From NCBI RefSeq assembly GCF_048771995.1, contig NC_133036.1, positions 16,523,001-16,587,000 on the forward strand: a stretch of DNA of 64,000 nt. The letters are read 5' to 3'. The number at the start of each line of letters is the position of its first letter. The stretch's first letter is position 1. The notes under the pieces are model-generated. The model ran no database searches and was not told the origin of the DNA. It saw only the letters and a program-made list of their open reading frames with translations. The DNA is from Taeniopygia guttata (taxonomy: Eukaryota > Chordata > Aves > Passeriformes > Estrildidae). Made by a program: the position numbers and the translations under genes. Shown here in pieces: positions 22,855 through 60,674 of the stretch.

Positions 22855-23500
22855 CATGCAAATAGATTACACTGAGTTCCCCAAAATACAGAGACTTTAC
22901 GCTTTACTTCAAAAATGTGACATTCTGTAGGTGTTGCATTAGATATAAATTGGAAAATTCATCCCCCGTGGCACCCTCGAAGCTCTGGGTGTGTGGAGAG
23001 AATGAATGCTATCCTTAAGAACCATATTACCAAATTAACGATTGAAACCAGATTAGCATTATTATGGGTCAGAACTGCTCCAAGAAAGGACATGGGAGTT
23101 TCTCCCTATGGAATGTGGTTTGGGTTACCTTATCTGGGAAGGGAAGAGAGTTTACCAATGGCTGAAACTAATTACTTATATCTCAGAAATTATTTGCAGG
23201 TAATTGCACTTTCTTTCACAGATCTTAGATGAAAAGGGCTGTTACCCCAAACATCACCTCTAGACTTTCACATACACCAGGTAAAACCAGGAGATTGGGG
23301 TCTAATAAAAATCTTGGAACAATGCTACCTTAACAGCAGCATGGGAAGGTCCCTTTCAGGTACTTTTAACAACTGAAACAGCTACCAGGAGTGCAGAAAA
23401 AGAGTGGTCTCATGCCTCTCAAAGGACCAGTGGAACCTCCTCCCCAAACTTGGACAGTGGTACAAGGAAGTGACCCTTTAATCTTCAAAAGCTGATTTAA
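22855..23500 (+). mobile_element. ERV pol 3' remnant (integrase), gammaretrovirus-like, fossil
   Basis: Matches retroviral integrase in plus orientation. A QIDYTEFPKI motif at the start of the core domain (22859 on) is followed by WVRTAPRKDMGVSPYGMWFGLPYLG (22993-23230), which is the C-terminal part of an ERV1/class I integrase. The stretch to about 23500 fits the basic C-terminal domain. It is broken by several changes and gaps and is clearly old. It probably once extended to the LTR-like sequence at 25153. Confidence 0.78.
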
Positions 23501-24282
23501 TAGTGAGCAGTCAAGGGCAAGACTGGACTGACCTCTGTATTTGCCACCAGAGAGACTTTTGCTCCAGTGTGGGCTGCAATCCCTCAGCTGTTGAGCAGTG
23601 GGAATATGAGTCAAACCAGACCTTGACAAAAGAGAAATAGGAAATGACATTCAAAGACTTTGGAAATTGCTGGATGGAGTGTCACGGCTTCTATGCTTCA
23701 CCGCCACATCCCTGCAGTGTGCTGATCTAGTGCACAGGGCTAGAAGAAAGAACAGGAAGCAGGTATGGGTAACACAGAAGGTAATCTTTGATGCTGCACT
23801 TACGCTCTGAGGTTTGCGTCATCCGAGCAAGCAGGGATGGAACTGCTGATGGGAGGCACTGACCACAAGTGTATCTACAACTTACTGTACTTGGAGGAGA
23901 ACTATGGACAGCAATGTGAACTGACAAATCAGGAACTTGTAAATAGACTGAATTTAACACTGACCTCATAAAAAACTGATTAATCTTATTTATAAGTACT
24001 TCACAAAAGGAGCCAGTTTGTGCTGACCACACAGGGTAATTAAATCAAGGGCTTCAGCAAAAGAAAAGGGTAATAAAAGGAAAGGACGGATTGCGAGCGA
24101 TTAGGTGACATTTTGTTGAAGCCAAAAGGTTATTAGGTTAAAGCACGAAAGGTGTTGGTTCTATGTGGTGTTGTTTGGATTGTTTGGATTTGTTCAGGTT
24201 GGTTTGTTGAGTGTTGCTGGGAGAGGGGTGTGGTTGAAGACCCGACTAAAAAGGAAGTAGGATGAGAGGGGAGAGGACCGTA
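23501..24282. other. Unassigned, probably degraded ERV interior
   Basis: Lies between the integrase remnant and a CR1 copy. No motif of envelope or LTR can be named with confidence. Around 24140-24230 there are repeated GTTTGGATTGTTTGG-like words. Confidence 0.35.
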
Positions 24283-25152
24283 AATTTGCAGTGACACCAA
24301 GGTGGGAGCATGTGTCAGTCTGCTGAAGGGTAGGAGTGTGTGCTCTGCGAGGGACCTGGACAGACTGGATAGATGGCCTGAGTCCAACAACATGAAGATT
24401 AACAAGTCCAAGTGCCGAGTCCTGCACGTTGGCCACAACAACCCCTGCAGCGCTACAGACTGGGGACAGAGTGGCTGGAGAGTGCCCAGGCAGAAAGGGA
24501 CCTGCGGGTCCTGGTCAACAGCCAGCTGAACATGAGCCAGCAGTGTGCCCAGGTGGCCAGGAAGGCCAATGGCTCCTGGCTTGGATCAGGAATGGGGTGG
24601 CCAGCAGGAGCAGGGAGGTCTTTGGTACTGGTGAGGTCACACCTCGAGTGCTGTGGTCAGTTCTGGCCCCTCAGTTTGGGAAGGACATTGAGATGCTTGA
24701 ACATGTCCAGAGGAGGCAACAAGGCTGGTGAGAGGCTTGGAACACAAGTGCTGTGAGGAATGACTGAGGGAGCTGGGGTTGATTAGTCTGGAGAAAAGGA
24801 GACTCAAGGGTGACCTTATCACTCTCCACAGCTCCTGAAAGGTGGCTGTTCTCAGGCGGGGTTGGTCTCTTTCTCCAGGCAACAACTGACAGAACCAGAG
24901 GACACAGTCTCAAGCTGTGCCAGGGGAAGTTTAGGTTAGACATTAGAAAAAAATTCTTCACTGCAAGAGTAATTGCATGCTGGAATCTTCTGCCCAGGGA
25001 GGTGGTGGAGTTACCAAACCTGGACATGTTTAAAAAAGCCCAGACATGGCACTCAGTGCCATGGTTTAGTTGATGAGGAGATGTTAGGTCATAGGTTGGA
25101 CTAGATGATCTTAAAGGTCTTTTCCAACCTAATTCATTCTGTGATTCTGTGA
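24283..25152 (+). mobile_element. CR1 LINE, 5' truncated
   Basis: Starts in the reverse transcriptase gene at the DDTK catalytic-loop region (DTKVG, then INKSKCRVLHVGHNNP), runs through the C-terminal part of ORF2 and the 3' UTR, and ends with the typical avian CR1 tail (CTAGATGATCTTAAAGG and then ATTCTGTGATTCTGTGA). Frames are interrupted. It sits inside what looks like an older ERV, so it inserted later. Confidence 0.92.
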
Positions 25153-25385
25153 AAAGCTGGTGGTTGGGAGAGAATGGAAGCTCCCGAGTACCCATCCAAT
25201 GGGAAAGGGGACAGGGACTGCCCCGACCAGGATTTTATACCTTTTTATAAAAAGAAGCCATTTCCGCGGGGGCGTGGGTGTGTGGTCTCTTGGGCAAGGG
25301 AGGCACACACCTGGCTCAGCTGAATCGTTACTACTAATAAAGAATTTTCTTTTGTTCAACGATTTGCCCCCATTGAATTGTATCT
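25153..25385 (+). mobile_element. LTR-like fragment, ERV, fossil
   Basis: Contains a TTTTTATAAAAAG box (about 25230-25245) and a CTAATAAAGAA signal (about 25335) some 95 bp downstream. That spacing and order fit the promoter and poly(A) part of a plus-strand LTR. It may be the 3' LTR of the integrase-bearing element at 22855, with the CR1 nested between. Ends not defined. Confidence 0.45.
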
Positions 25386-25424
25386 AAAAGTTAGTGCGTT
25401 TCTAGCACCATGGAGGAGGAAAAA

Positions 25425-25465
25425 GGTGATCTTTAAGGTCCCTTCCATGTTCTATGGCTCTGTGA
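25425..25465 (+). mobile_element. Short CR1 3'-tail fragment
   Basis: GGTGATCTTTAAGGTCCCTTCC followed by a TCTATGGCTCTGTGA tail is the last 40 bp or so of a CR1. It is directly upstream of the NUDT7 CpG-rich region. Confidence 0.7.
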
Positions 25466-25659
25466 GCGGTCACGAACGCAGCACTTTCACGGTCCTTCTC
25501 CCACTGGGAGCCGCTCCGGCCCCGGAGTTGAGGCGGGACCGGACGGAATTGATGGAGCCGCCGCATGTCCGGAGCAGTGGGGCCCCGATGGGGCAGGGAG
25601 GGAGCGGCCCCACGGCTCCCGGCCAGGGACGCGCCCGGAGCGGGACCGGGAAGGACGGG

Positions 25660-26200
25660 GCGGAGCCGGAGCGGTGCCGGGCGGAGCCGGAGCGGTGCCG
25701 GGCGGAGCCGGGGCGGAGCCGGGGCGGTGCCGGGCGGTGCCGGGCGGAGCCGGGGCGGAGCAGGGGCGGTGCCGGGCGGTGCCGGAGCGGTGCCGGGGCG
25801 GTGCCGGGGCGGAGCCGGGGCGGTGCCGGGGCGGTACCGGAGCGGTGCCGGGCGGAGCCGGGGCGGTGCCGGGCGGAGCCGGGGCGGAGCAGGGGCGGTG
25901 CCGGGCGGTGCCGGGCGGAGCCGGAGCGGTGCCGGGCGGTGCCGGGCGGTGCCGGGCGGAGCCGGGGCGGTGCCGGGCGGAGCCGGGGCGGTGCCGGAGC
26001 GGTGCCGGGCGGAGCCGGAGCGGTGCCGGAGCGGTGCCGGGCGGAGCCGGGGCGGAGCCGGGGCGGTGCCGGGCGGAGCCGGGGCGGTGCCGGGCGGAGC
26101 CGGAGCGGTGCCGGGCGGAGCCGGAGCGGTGCCGGGCGGTGCCGGGCGGAGCCGGGGCGGAGCCGGGGCGGTGCCGGGGCGGAGCCGGAGCGGAGCCGGA
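25660..26200. repeat. GC-rich 10/11-bp minisatellite upstream of NUDT7
   Basis: About 50 units of the form (R)GCGGWGCCGG, with GAG and GTG variants alternating (GCGGAGCCGG / GCGGTGCCGG). It is strongly CpG-rich and ends one base before the ATG-containing segment of NUDT7. It has no stops in several frames, which creates long artefactual open frames on both strands. It may be part of the NUDT7 5' UTR or promoter. Confidence 0.92.
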
Positions 26201-26201
26201 G

Positions 26202-30424
<4,223 letters not shown>

Positions 30425-30725
30425 TAACTTGGTCTGGCCATTAATTTATTTTGAAAGAGGAAAAGGGAGGTTTGTTTATTTCCTTTGTACCTATTTTTTG
30501 AAAGCTACACTTGCATTTCTCCTGAATTGGGAACTTTAAGTTGACAATCCCTAACTAGATTAATACCATTTTTAATCTCTTAAAGAGTTCTGAGAAGCAC
30601 ACAGTATTTATTGTGAAACAGACTTTCAAAAGGTCTGTTTCCATTTAGGTGCCTTTGTTCGGTGGGCTTCTGTGGTTTGCCTTGTCTATAATGAGGTAAT
30701 ACTATTTGATGTAATTTCTCTTTGA

Positions 30726-30825
30726 GTTAACCTGTGAAAACTTTTGGAGATCTGTCTACCTCTTGCACGTGCCATACTTGGACAATGTGTGGTATTATTA
30801 AGCACTTACAGAATGCACAATAAAA
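30726..30825 (+). repeat. 3' UTR copy of the duplicated poly(A) region
   Basis: Partner of 29062-29178, some 1.66 kb downstream and in the same orientation. It ends with the presumed NUDT7 poly(A) signal. Confidence 0.93.
30819..30824 (+). terminator. NUDT7 poly(A) signal AATAAA
   Basis: Canonical hexamer about 395 bp after the NUDT7 stop, followed by a T/G-rich stretch (TTTTATTTGCTTGGGCTTGTGG) that suits a downstream element. Confidence 0.75.
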
Positions 30826-30839
30826 ATACAAACAGTTTC

Positions 30840-32405
30840 AGGTGCTTTCACCTTGTTTTATTTGCTTGGGCTTGTGGTTTTGCTTGCTTGTGTTTTGCTT
30901 GGGCAGGTTAAAATGTGCAATTAATCCTGGTTAATTTAACATTTCTCACAAGGCAATTCTGTAGGCTATGGAAAACTTAGGATACAGGCAACAGGACTGA
31001 AGTTTGTCCCTCACTGTCTTCTTACCAAACCTCACTCAGCTGCTGGCAGGAGTCTTCTCCAGGGCAGAAAAGTGGAGGTGAGGATTCACGAGGACAAAAA
31101 TGCTTATGTGTACTTGACCAGGCACCCTGGCAGCGTCAGACATGTGGTGGTCCCTGTGCTGGAAACCCTTGTTCCCTCATTGCTGCGGAGCTAGCAGCTG
31201 CAGGTGGTCAGGACTTTCCTGCAAATGGTGATGTTTTTAAAAGCTCCAGCGATTTATTCGAATGGTGGATTCGAGATCTGCTGCACAGGTGTCACCAGGC
31301 CTGAACAGCTGATCTGAATCCCAAGGTGAGCTGAAGCACTCGGTGTCTCTCGGACTCTTGGGCCCAAGTGCAAGGCTCCAGGAAGATGAAGCAAACCCTC
31401 AGCTGTTCCTGCGGGTGTTTGCACTTGTGCTGCCCCTGCTGCCGTCACTAACAGATGCAAGTGTGATAAAGAAAAGCTGATGGCAGTTCCTGTGCACATG
31501 CAGTGCCTGCCATTGTGCCCTCTTTCGGCTAATATTGTTAATATCCATTAACATTGAATATGATACACTCATTATGTTTGATATCAGTTGACTTTTTAAA
31601 TTAAAAAAAAAATACTTGATTTTTTTTGGCTATTGTGAACTCCTTGGAGAAGTAGAGGCCACATGTATGAAGAACAGGATTTTTTTCAGTATTAATCACT
31701 TGTGTGATGCAGCCCACAGGGAATGAGCTGGAACAAAGGCTGGGGAATGGCATGACAGACAGCTTTAGGGAGGATGCAAATCAGGGGTGAACCAGCTTGT
31801 GGAGAACATGGGAGTACCAGAGACTGTACCATTAAACAATAAACTAAAACAAACACAAACTGCAACACTTGTGAAATCATTAAAATAACTTTAAAAACTT
31901 GACTTTAAACTCTTCATCATATTAGATGCACCCACAATGCGTTCTCTCACTGCTAATGTATGCAGGAAAAGTAAGTAATTAAAATAAGAACATTTCTAAT
32001 TTAAATAGAGCAAAGCAGTTAGACCTTTGATTGGTAAATTATACTGGTAACAAGAGACATAATTATTAACTTACAATCTTCCTCTGCTCCCAGCTTTTTC
32101 ATTTCTCAACCTGATCTGCACAGAAATTGTACATACTGTACAGATTCACACCACTGTTTAATTTTAGTTCTCTAAACATTATTGTGTGGAACTGTCAGCA
32201 CAGCAGCATCAGCGCTTCAGCTGTTGCTCCTTTTAGCAAATGTAAATAGTGTTCATTTTTTTAATTGAATCAAACATTTGGACCAGTTGGTTCAACCACA
32301 GACTGATTACCAGTAAAACCACTAAAGCTTCCGCCTTCTCACCGTGCATCCTATACAATTTTATTGACATTAGGTTGGATATTTAGGAAGCATATTTTTA
32401 ACTCA
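30840..32405. other. Intergenic, NUDT7 to FAAP24
   Basis: No gene recognised. A GC-richer island at about 31000-31460 includes a start-less open stretch (about 31,073-31,195, reading VEVRIHEDKNAYVYLTRHPG) with no family I can name. The rest is AT-rich single-copy-looking DNA. Confidence 0.6.
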
Positions 32406-32498
32406 CAGCACAGGAGGAGGTGCTGGGTGACCTCAGGCAGCACAATCTACCCAGGCAGAAGCCCCAGGGGTCAGCCCTGGCTGTGGTTCAGGGGCAGC
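32406..32498 (-). repeat. 93-bp segment shared with HYDIN intron (inverted)
   Basis: Reverse complement of 5866-5958 with two mismatches. It lies in AT-rich DNA about 640 bp beyond the FAAP24 stop and is visibly more GC-rich than its surroundings, which suggests that this is the inserted copy and the HYDIN copy the source. Confidence 0.88.
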
Positions 32499-32912
32499 CT
32501 GCTGTTGTACTTCTTAATTCAGTCATTGTGTTTCATCAAAACTTCTCAAAGCTCCTCTATGATTCTGAAAATCCTTGGCAGGGAGGAGATGGGCAAAATA
32601 ATAAAGGGATCATTGAGTTTTTTGCAGATGGATGGCCACTTTAATAAGAATTAACGTTCCTGAATAGCGTGAAGTCAAACCTGTATTCCAGTAGGAGTTT
32701 CCAAAGGAATTCCAAAAAGTTATAAATCAAAGGTGTTACTCTAAAGCAATATATGCTAACTTTTTAAACACATGTAACCTATTTCCAGTTACTGAGAAGT
32801 TACTATGCACACATTCATATGGTGGTTTTTTTTTTCTGGAAGACCAAAGTAAGCAAGCAGATTGCTCTTCCATATTGAAACACAGATGTTGAAAAAGACA
32901 GCTCTCTTGGTT

Positions 32913-32918
32913 TTTATT
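32913..32918 (-). terminator. Candidate FAAP24 poly(A) signal
   Basis: Minus-strand AATAAA (plus TTTATT) about 220 bp after the FAAP24 stop. It is the nearest canonical hexamer I noticed, not confirmed. Confidence 0.45.
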
Positions 32919-33137
32919 TGTTCCAGATAAATGCAAAATACACACTTCTTTCCAAGGCAATTTGCACAGCTTAATCTATATGAACAGAGCAGATGTAAAA
33001 AAAAGAAGCATCAGAGTCCAGTTGCTGCTAGCCATGATTACAGAAATCAGCATAATGTGATTATTAAAACCAAACCTTTATAATTCAGAAGAAAAAAAAC
33101 AGGATTTCATTTTTCAAAATACCACTGGTCATGCATG

Positions 33138-35019
33138 TCAGGAATGTAAAAAAGTATAAATTTGTTGCGCTCCTGTTTGTCCAACTGCTTGCTCAAGCTC
33201 GTGGATGGCTGCGTTACAAAGCCGGTGGATGCTGCCAAAGCGCTGCAGTAAAAGCAGAGCTTTTGTTTTCCCGACGCCGGGGATGCGCTGAACCGCCCGG
33301 AGCCCCGCGGCCTCTGCCAGCGGAGCGCGCTGCCTGCCGAGGAACGGGCTGGAGCTGCGATCCCTGCTCTGCTCCCGCACCTGAGAGAAAGCAAAATCTC
33401 AACTTGATTTTGACAGTGACAGTTGCCTAATGCGACCTAGTGGCACCTCATACAAGATTACATTTTAAAAATCCAGGATCATATTCTTCAGCCTTTTTTC
33501 TTTGTTCCCAAATGAACCTTCTTTACACTGAACTGTACTACTGTATCACTGTTGCAGAAGATTTACTCCTTACATTCCTTACATGTGTTCCTTTAAGATC
33601 CTATGTATTCTCTCTGCAATGAGGTGATCACTGGGGAGATCTACCTGCTTTGCTGCACATCGCATATTTTAATATAGCACAGAAACTTACTAGTTGAATA
33701 ATAAGCTGAGAAGCTTCTCCTTGATTCGCCACAGGAAGCAACACCATTCCAAGTTCGAGTACAACAAGTTTTTGTACTCCTAGGTAGTACTGATCACTGA
33801 TTTGGGTTTTCTCTACGATTACAATTCCCCTAAGACTGCTGGCCTGTATTGAAAGGGAAAAGATATTAGGAAAAACCTTGTTAATGACAAGTTAATGCAA
33901 TGGAACAGAGAGAAGTTCTTTCAAGTATGAGTTGCAGCAACAGGACAGAGGTTTAATACAGCACTATCACACAGCTGCAGAATTTTTCAGTTCCCAGGTG
34001 AAAATTATCCCAAAAAGTCATCTCCAATGGAATTTAAAAAAAAAAAAAACAAAAAAAAAAAACAAAAAAAAAACCACAAGAAGAATGCTCTCAGAAGCAT
34101 GGAATAAACAAGTATCAGATGAAAACTTTTCTGTTTATATAGCACTTACATTTCTAAACTTAACCAATCTTCGTTTGAATTCATCCCCTGCAACCAAATC
34201 TGCTTCAGAAATAAGTAAAACGCAAGTTCTGTTTGAAAGATGGAAGTCCACCAGTCCCAAGGCATCTTCAAAAATGAGTCTAACTTTCCCTTAGGGTGAG
34301 ATTGTTAGAGGAAAAAATACAGTAGTTAAAAATGTACCAACAATTATTTCACAGCACAGCCTTCCTGAAGTGTCAGTAATTCTAGTGACTTCATACTGAA
34401 CTTTATTAAAAGCCTTTTTTCCCTTTAAGTAAATCTATTACAAGCAATCTGAACTACTGTGTGATGTCTTTAGTAATGTAAATTAATAGCAGTTCCAATC
34501 TACAGATTTAAAAGTACTAGAGCTGTTCAGAGAACCCTGGACTTGAACAAAAATATCACATGCTTTTCTGGAGGGATCATCACAATTTAGTTTGTTGTGC
34601 CAGCAAGATGGTAGCAGAGTATAGATGTAAATTCAAGGGAGCTTAGTGGAGATGCTTATCTGCAAAGCCCCACAACAGCAGATTCTGCTGCTTCCCTGCA
34701 GTGCTCTGCAGCTGTGAAAACTGAGCTGATCTCGCAGATACGTGCCAAACAAACGGGATCTTCCAGCCTGCTACCATAGTCCGTATCACAGATACGGGAT
34801 CAGACAGGCACAGAGTAAAGCTCATTCCAGCCGCTTAACTTCACTGGGCAATAGAGGGGGATGATTTGCCTGACTTGGTTTTCCTCTTCCAATTCTTTTG
34901 TGCTTACCTTGTAGCCTTTGGGCTAGCTCTGACCCTCTCCACTTCTCATTTCCAATCACATGCCCGTAAGGGACAACTATAGATCCTGCTGTCACAGGAA
35001 AGGTTGCTTTTGTTGTCAT
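33138..35019 (-). CDS. FAAP24: FAAP24, Fanconi anaemia core complex-associated protein (4 coding exons)
   Basis: FAAP24 pairs with FANCM and binds single-stranded and branched DNA, recruiting the Fanconi core complex to stalled forks in the nucleus. Coding exons on the minus strand: 35019-34908, 34289-34150, 33843-33691 and 33380-33138. All have GT-AG borders and matching phases, and together they encode 215 residues, the same as human. N-terminal part: VPYGHVIGNEKWRGSELAQ. The inactive XPF-like nuclease fold follows (VRLIFEDALGLVDFHLSNR, ISEADLVAGDEFKRRL, GIVIVEKTQISDQYY, LGMVLLPVANQGEASQLI). The C-terminal tandem helix-hairpin-helix contains IPGVGK (residues 168-173) and ELEQAVGQTGAQQI. Its acceptor at 35060 and short 5' leader imply a further non-coding exon upstream, not located. 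Confidence 0.95.
34035..34076. repeat. A-rich simple repeat
   Basis: Poly(A) interrupted by single C residues, inside FAAP24 intron 1 (34290-34907 is the adjacent coding intron; this lies in the one between 33844 and 34149). No SINE body precedes it. Confidence 0.9.
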
Positions 35020-35469
35020 CAGACCTCCTTTAAAATCCTCCTTCAGTAGCAGATATACCCTAGAAAGAAATGTGGAAAAGTAGGAACACATTTTACAAAC
35101 CTATTCCAAGCTTAAAATTTTAATCATAAACTTAGGATGCAATATTCTGGAAGAGACCCTACCTCCTTCCTCAAACTTCCTTGCAGCTAAGGTGAGCATA
35201 TCAAATCAGCCAGCAATCTGCTCACTTTAATACAGGCTGTTGTGTTGGCTTGCAAATTCCACTTGAAGCTTTACTGAAAAACGCCTGAATTAAAACACAC
35301 AGATGGTGAAAAAACCCACAATGCCTTTTCCATACCTTCAGCAACCCTTGCTGGGAGAAAATCTTCCTGAATTACAAAGCCAACTCCAGAGGCACCTCCA
35401 TCCCCCAGCTGGTGGAAGTCTCCAGACCAATTATTACAAGGTAGCTGCTGGGAGAGATGATTTTCAGGT

Positions 35470-35500
35470 TTGCCAGCTTTACGCGGTGCTCTGACTTTAA
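35470..35500 (+). repeat. 31-bp direct repeat, copy A
   Basis: TTGCCAGCTTTACGCGGTGC... recurs at 37800-37830 with three differences (28 of 31 identical). Two of these turn CG into CA and TG, the usual outcome of methyl-CpG decay. Copy A therefore looks like the ancestral form. Confidence 0.75.
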
Positions 35501-35696
35501 CAAGCCCTGGAGGCTAAGGTACGCTCTGAGTACAAGCAGCACAGAGCAGCCGGTACCACCGCACATTCGCATACCGACAGAGATGCCAGAGCGGAGCCCG
35601 CGCTGGGGAGCAGAGAGGCCGCAGGGGCGCTGCCCGGCCCGGAGGAGCCGCCGGCCCGGAGGAGCCGCCCGCAGCAGCCGAGGGCCGCCGGACAGC

Positions 35697-36096
35697 GGGG
35701 CCGGGAGGCGGCAGCGGGAGGAGGAGCGGGGCCGGGAGGCGGCAGCGGGAGGAGGAGGAGGAGCGGCGGGGCCGGGAGGCGGCAGCGGGAGGAGGAGGAG
35801 GAGGAGCGGCGGAGCCGGGAGGCGGCAGCGGGAGGAGGAGGAGGAGCGGCGGGGCCGGGAGGCGGCAGCGGGAGGAGGAGGAGGAGGAGCGGCGGGGCCC
35901 GGAGGCGGCAGCGGGAGGAGGAGGAGGAGCGGCGGGGCCGGGAGGCGGCAGCGGGAGGAGGAGGAGGAGCGGCGGGGCCGGGAGGCGGCAGCGGGAGGAG
36001 GAGGAGGAGGAGCGGCGGGGCCGGGAGGCGGCAGCGGGAGGAGGAGGAGCGGCGGGGCCGGGAGGCGGCAGCGGGAGGAGGAGCGGCGGGGCCGCA
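35697..36096. repeat. GC-rich minisatellite of about 40 bp, 10 units, in the shared promoter
   Basis: Ten copies of CCGGGAGGCGGCAGCGGGAG plus a variable (GAG)n run and AGCGGCGGGG. Unit length varies from about 30 to 43 bp only through the number of GAG triplets. One strand is strongly purine-rich with G runs, so it could form G-quadruplex. Open frames across it are by-products of composition. Confidence 0.93.
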
Positions 36097-36267
36097 GCCG
36101 GGGCGGTTGCTACGGCCGAGCGAGGCTGAGTAAGGCCCGCGCTGACTGGAGGAGCGCGGCCCGCAGCGAATCCGCCCTGGCCTTGTTTGCAGGCGGGTCT
36201 CCAGGGCGAAGCGTCCGGCGCGGCGGGGAAGCGGCTGTGAGGCGGTGGTTGGAGCCGTCCCGCCCTG

Positions 36268-60674
<24,407 letters not shown>

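Larger units (their letters stand above)
35060..36267. promoter_or_regulatory. Bidirectional FAAP24/CEP89 promoter region
   Basis: The two genes are divergent, with start codons 1.25 kb apart. From about 35,580 to 36,600 the DNA is CpG-rich with many GGGGCGG/CCGCCC-type words and no TATA box that I can assign, as expected for a CpG-island promoter. The same head-to-head pair exists in mammals (established knowledge). Transcription starts cannot be placed from sequence alone. Confidence 0.65.

Noticed and set aside
22993-23232. 79-residue frame as a host gene
   Set aside because: It is the C-terminal part of a retroviral integrase and belongs to a broken, old element.
31073-31195. Start-less open stretch reading VEVRIHEDKNAYVYLTRHPG, considered as an exon or processed pseudogene
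   Set aside because: No family recognised, no convincing splice sites, and no further exons nearby.
34035-34076. Poly(A) tract as the tail of a SINE or processed pseudogene
   Set aside because: No SINE body or gene copy precedes it on either strand.
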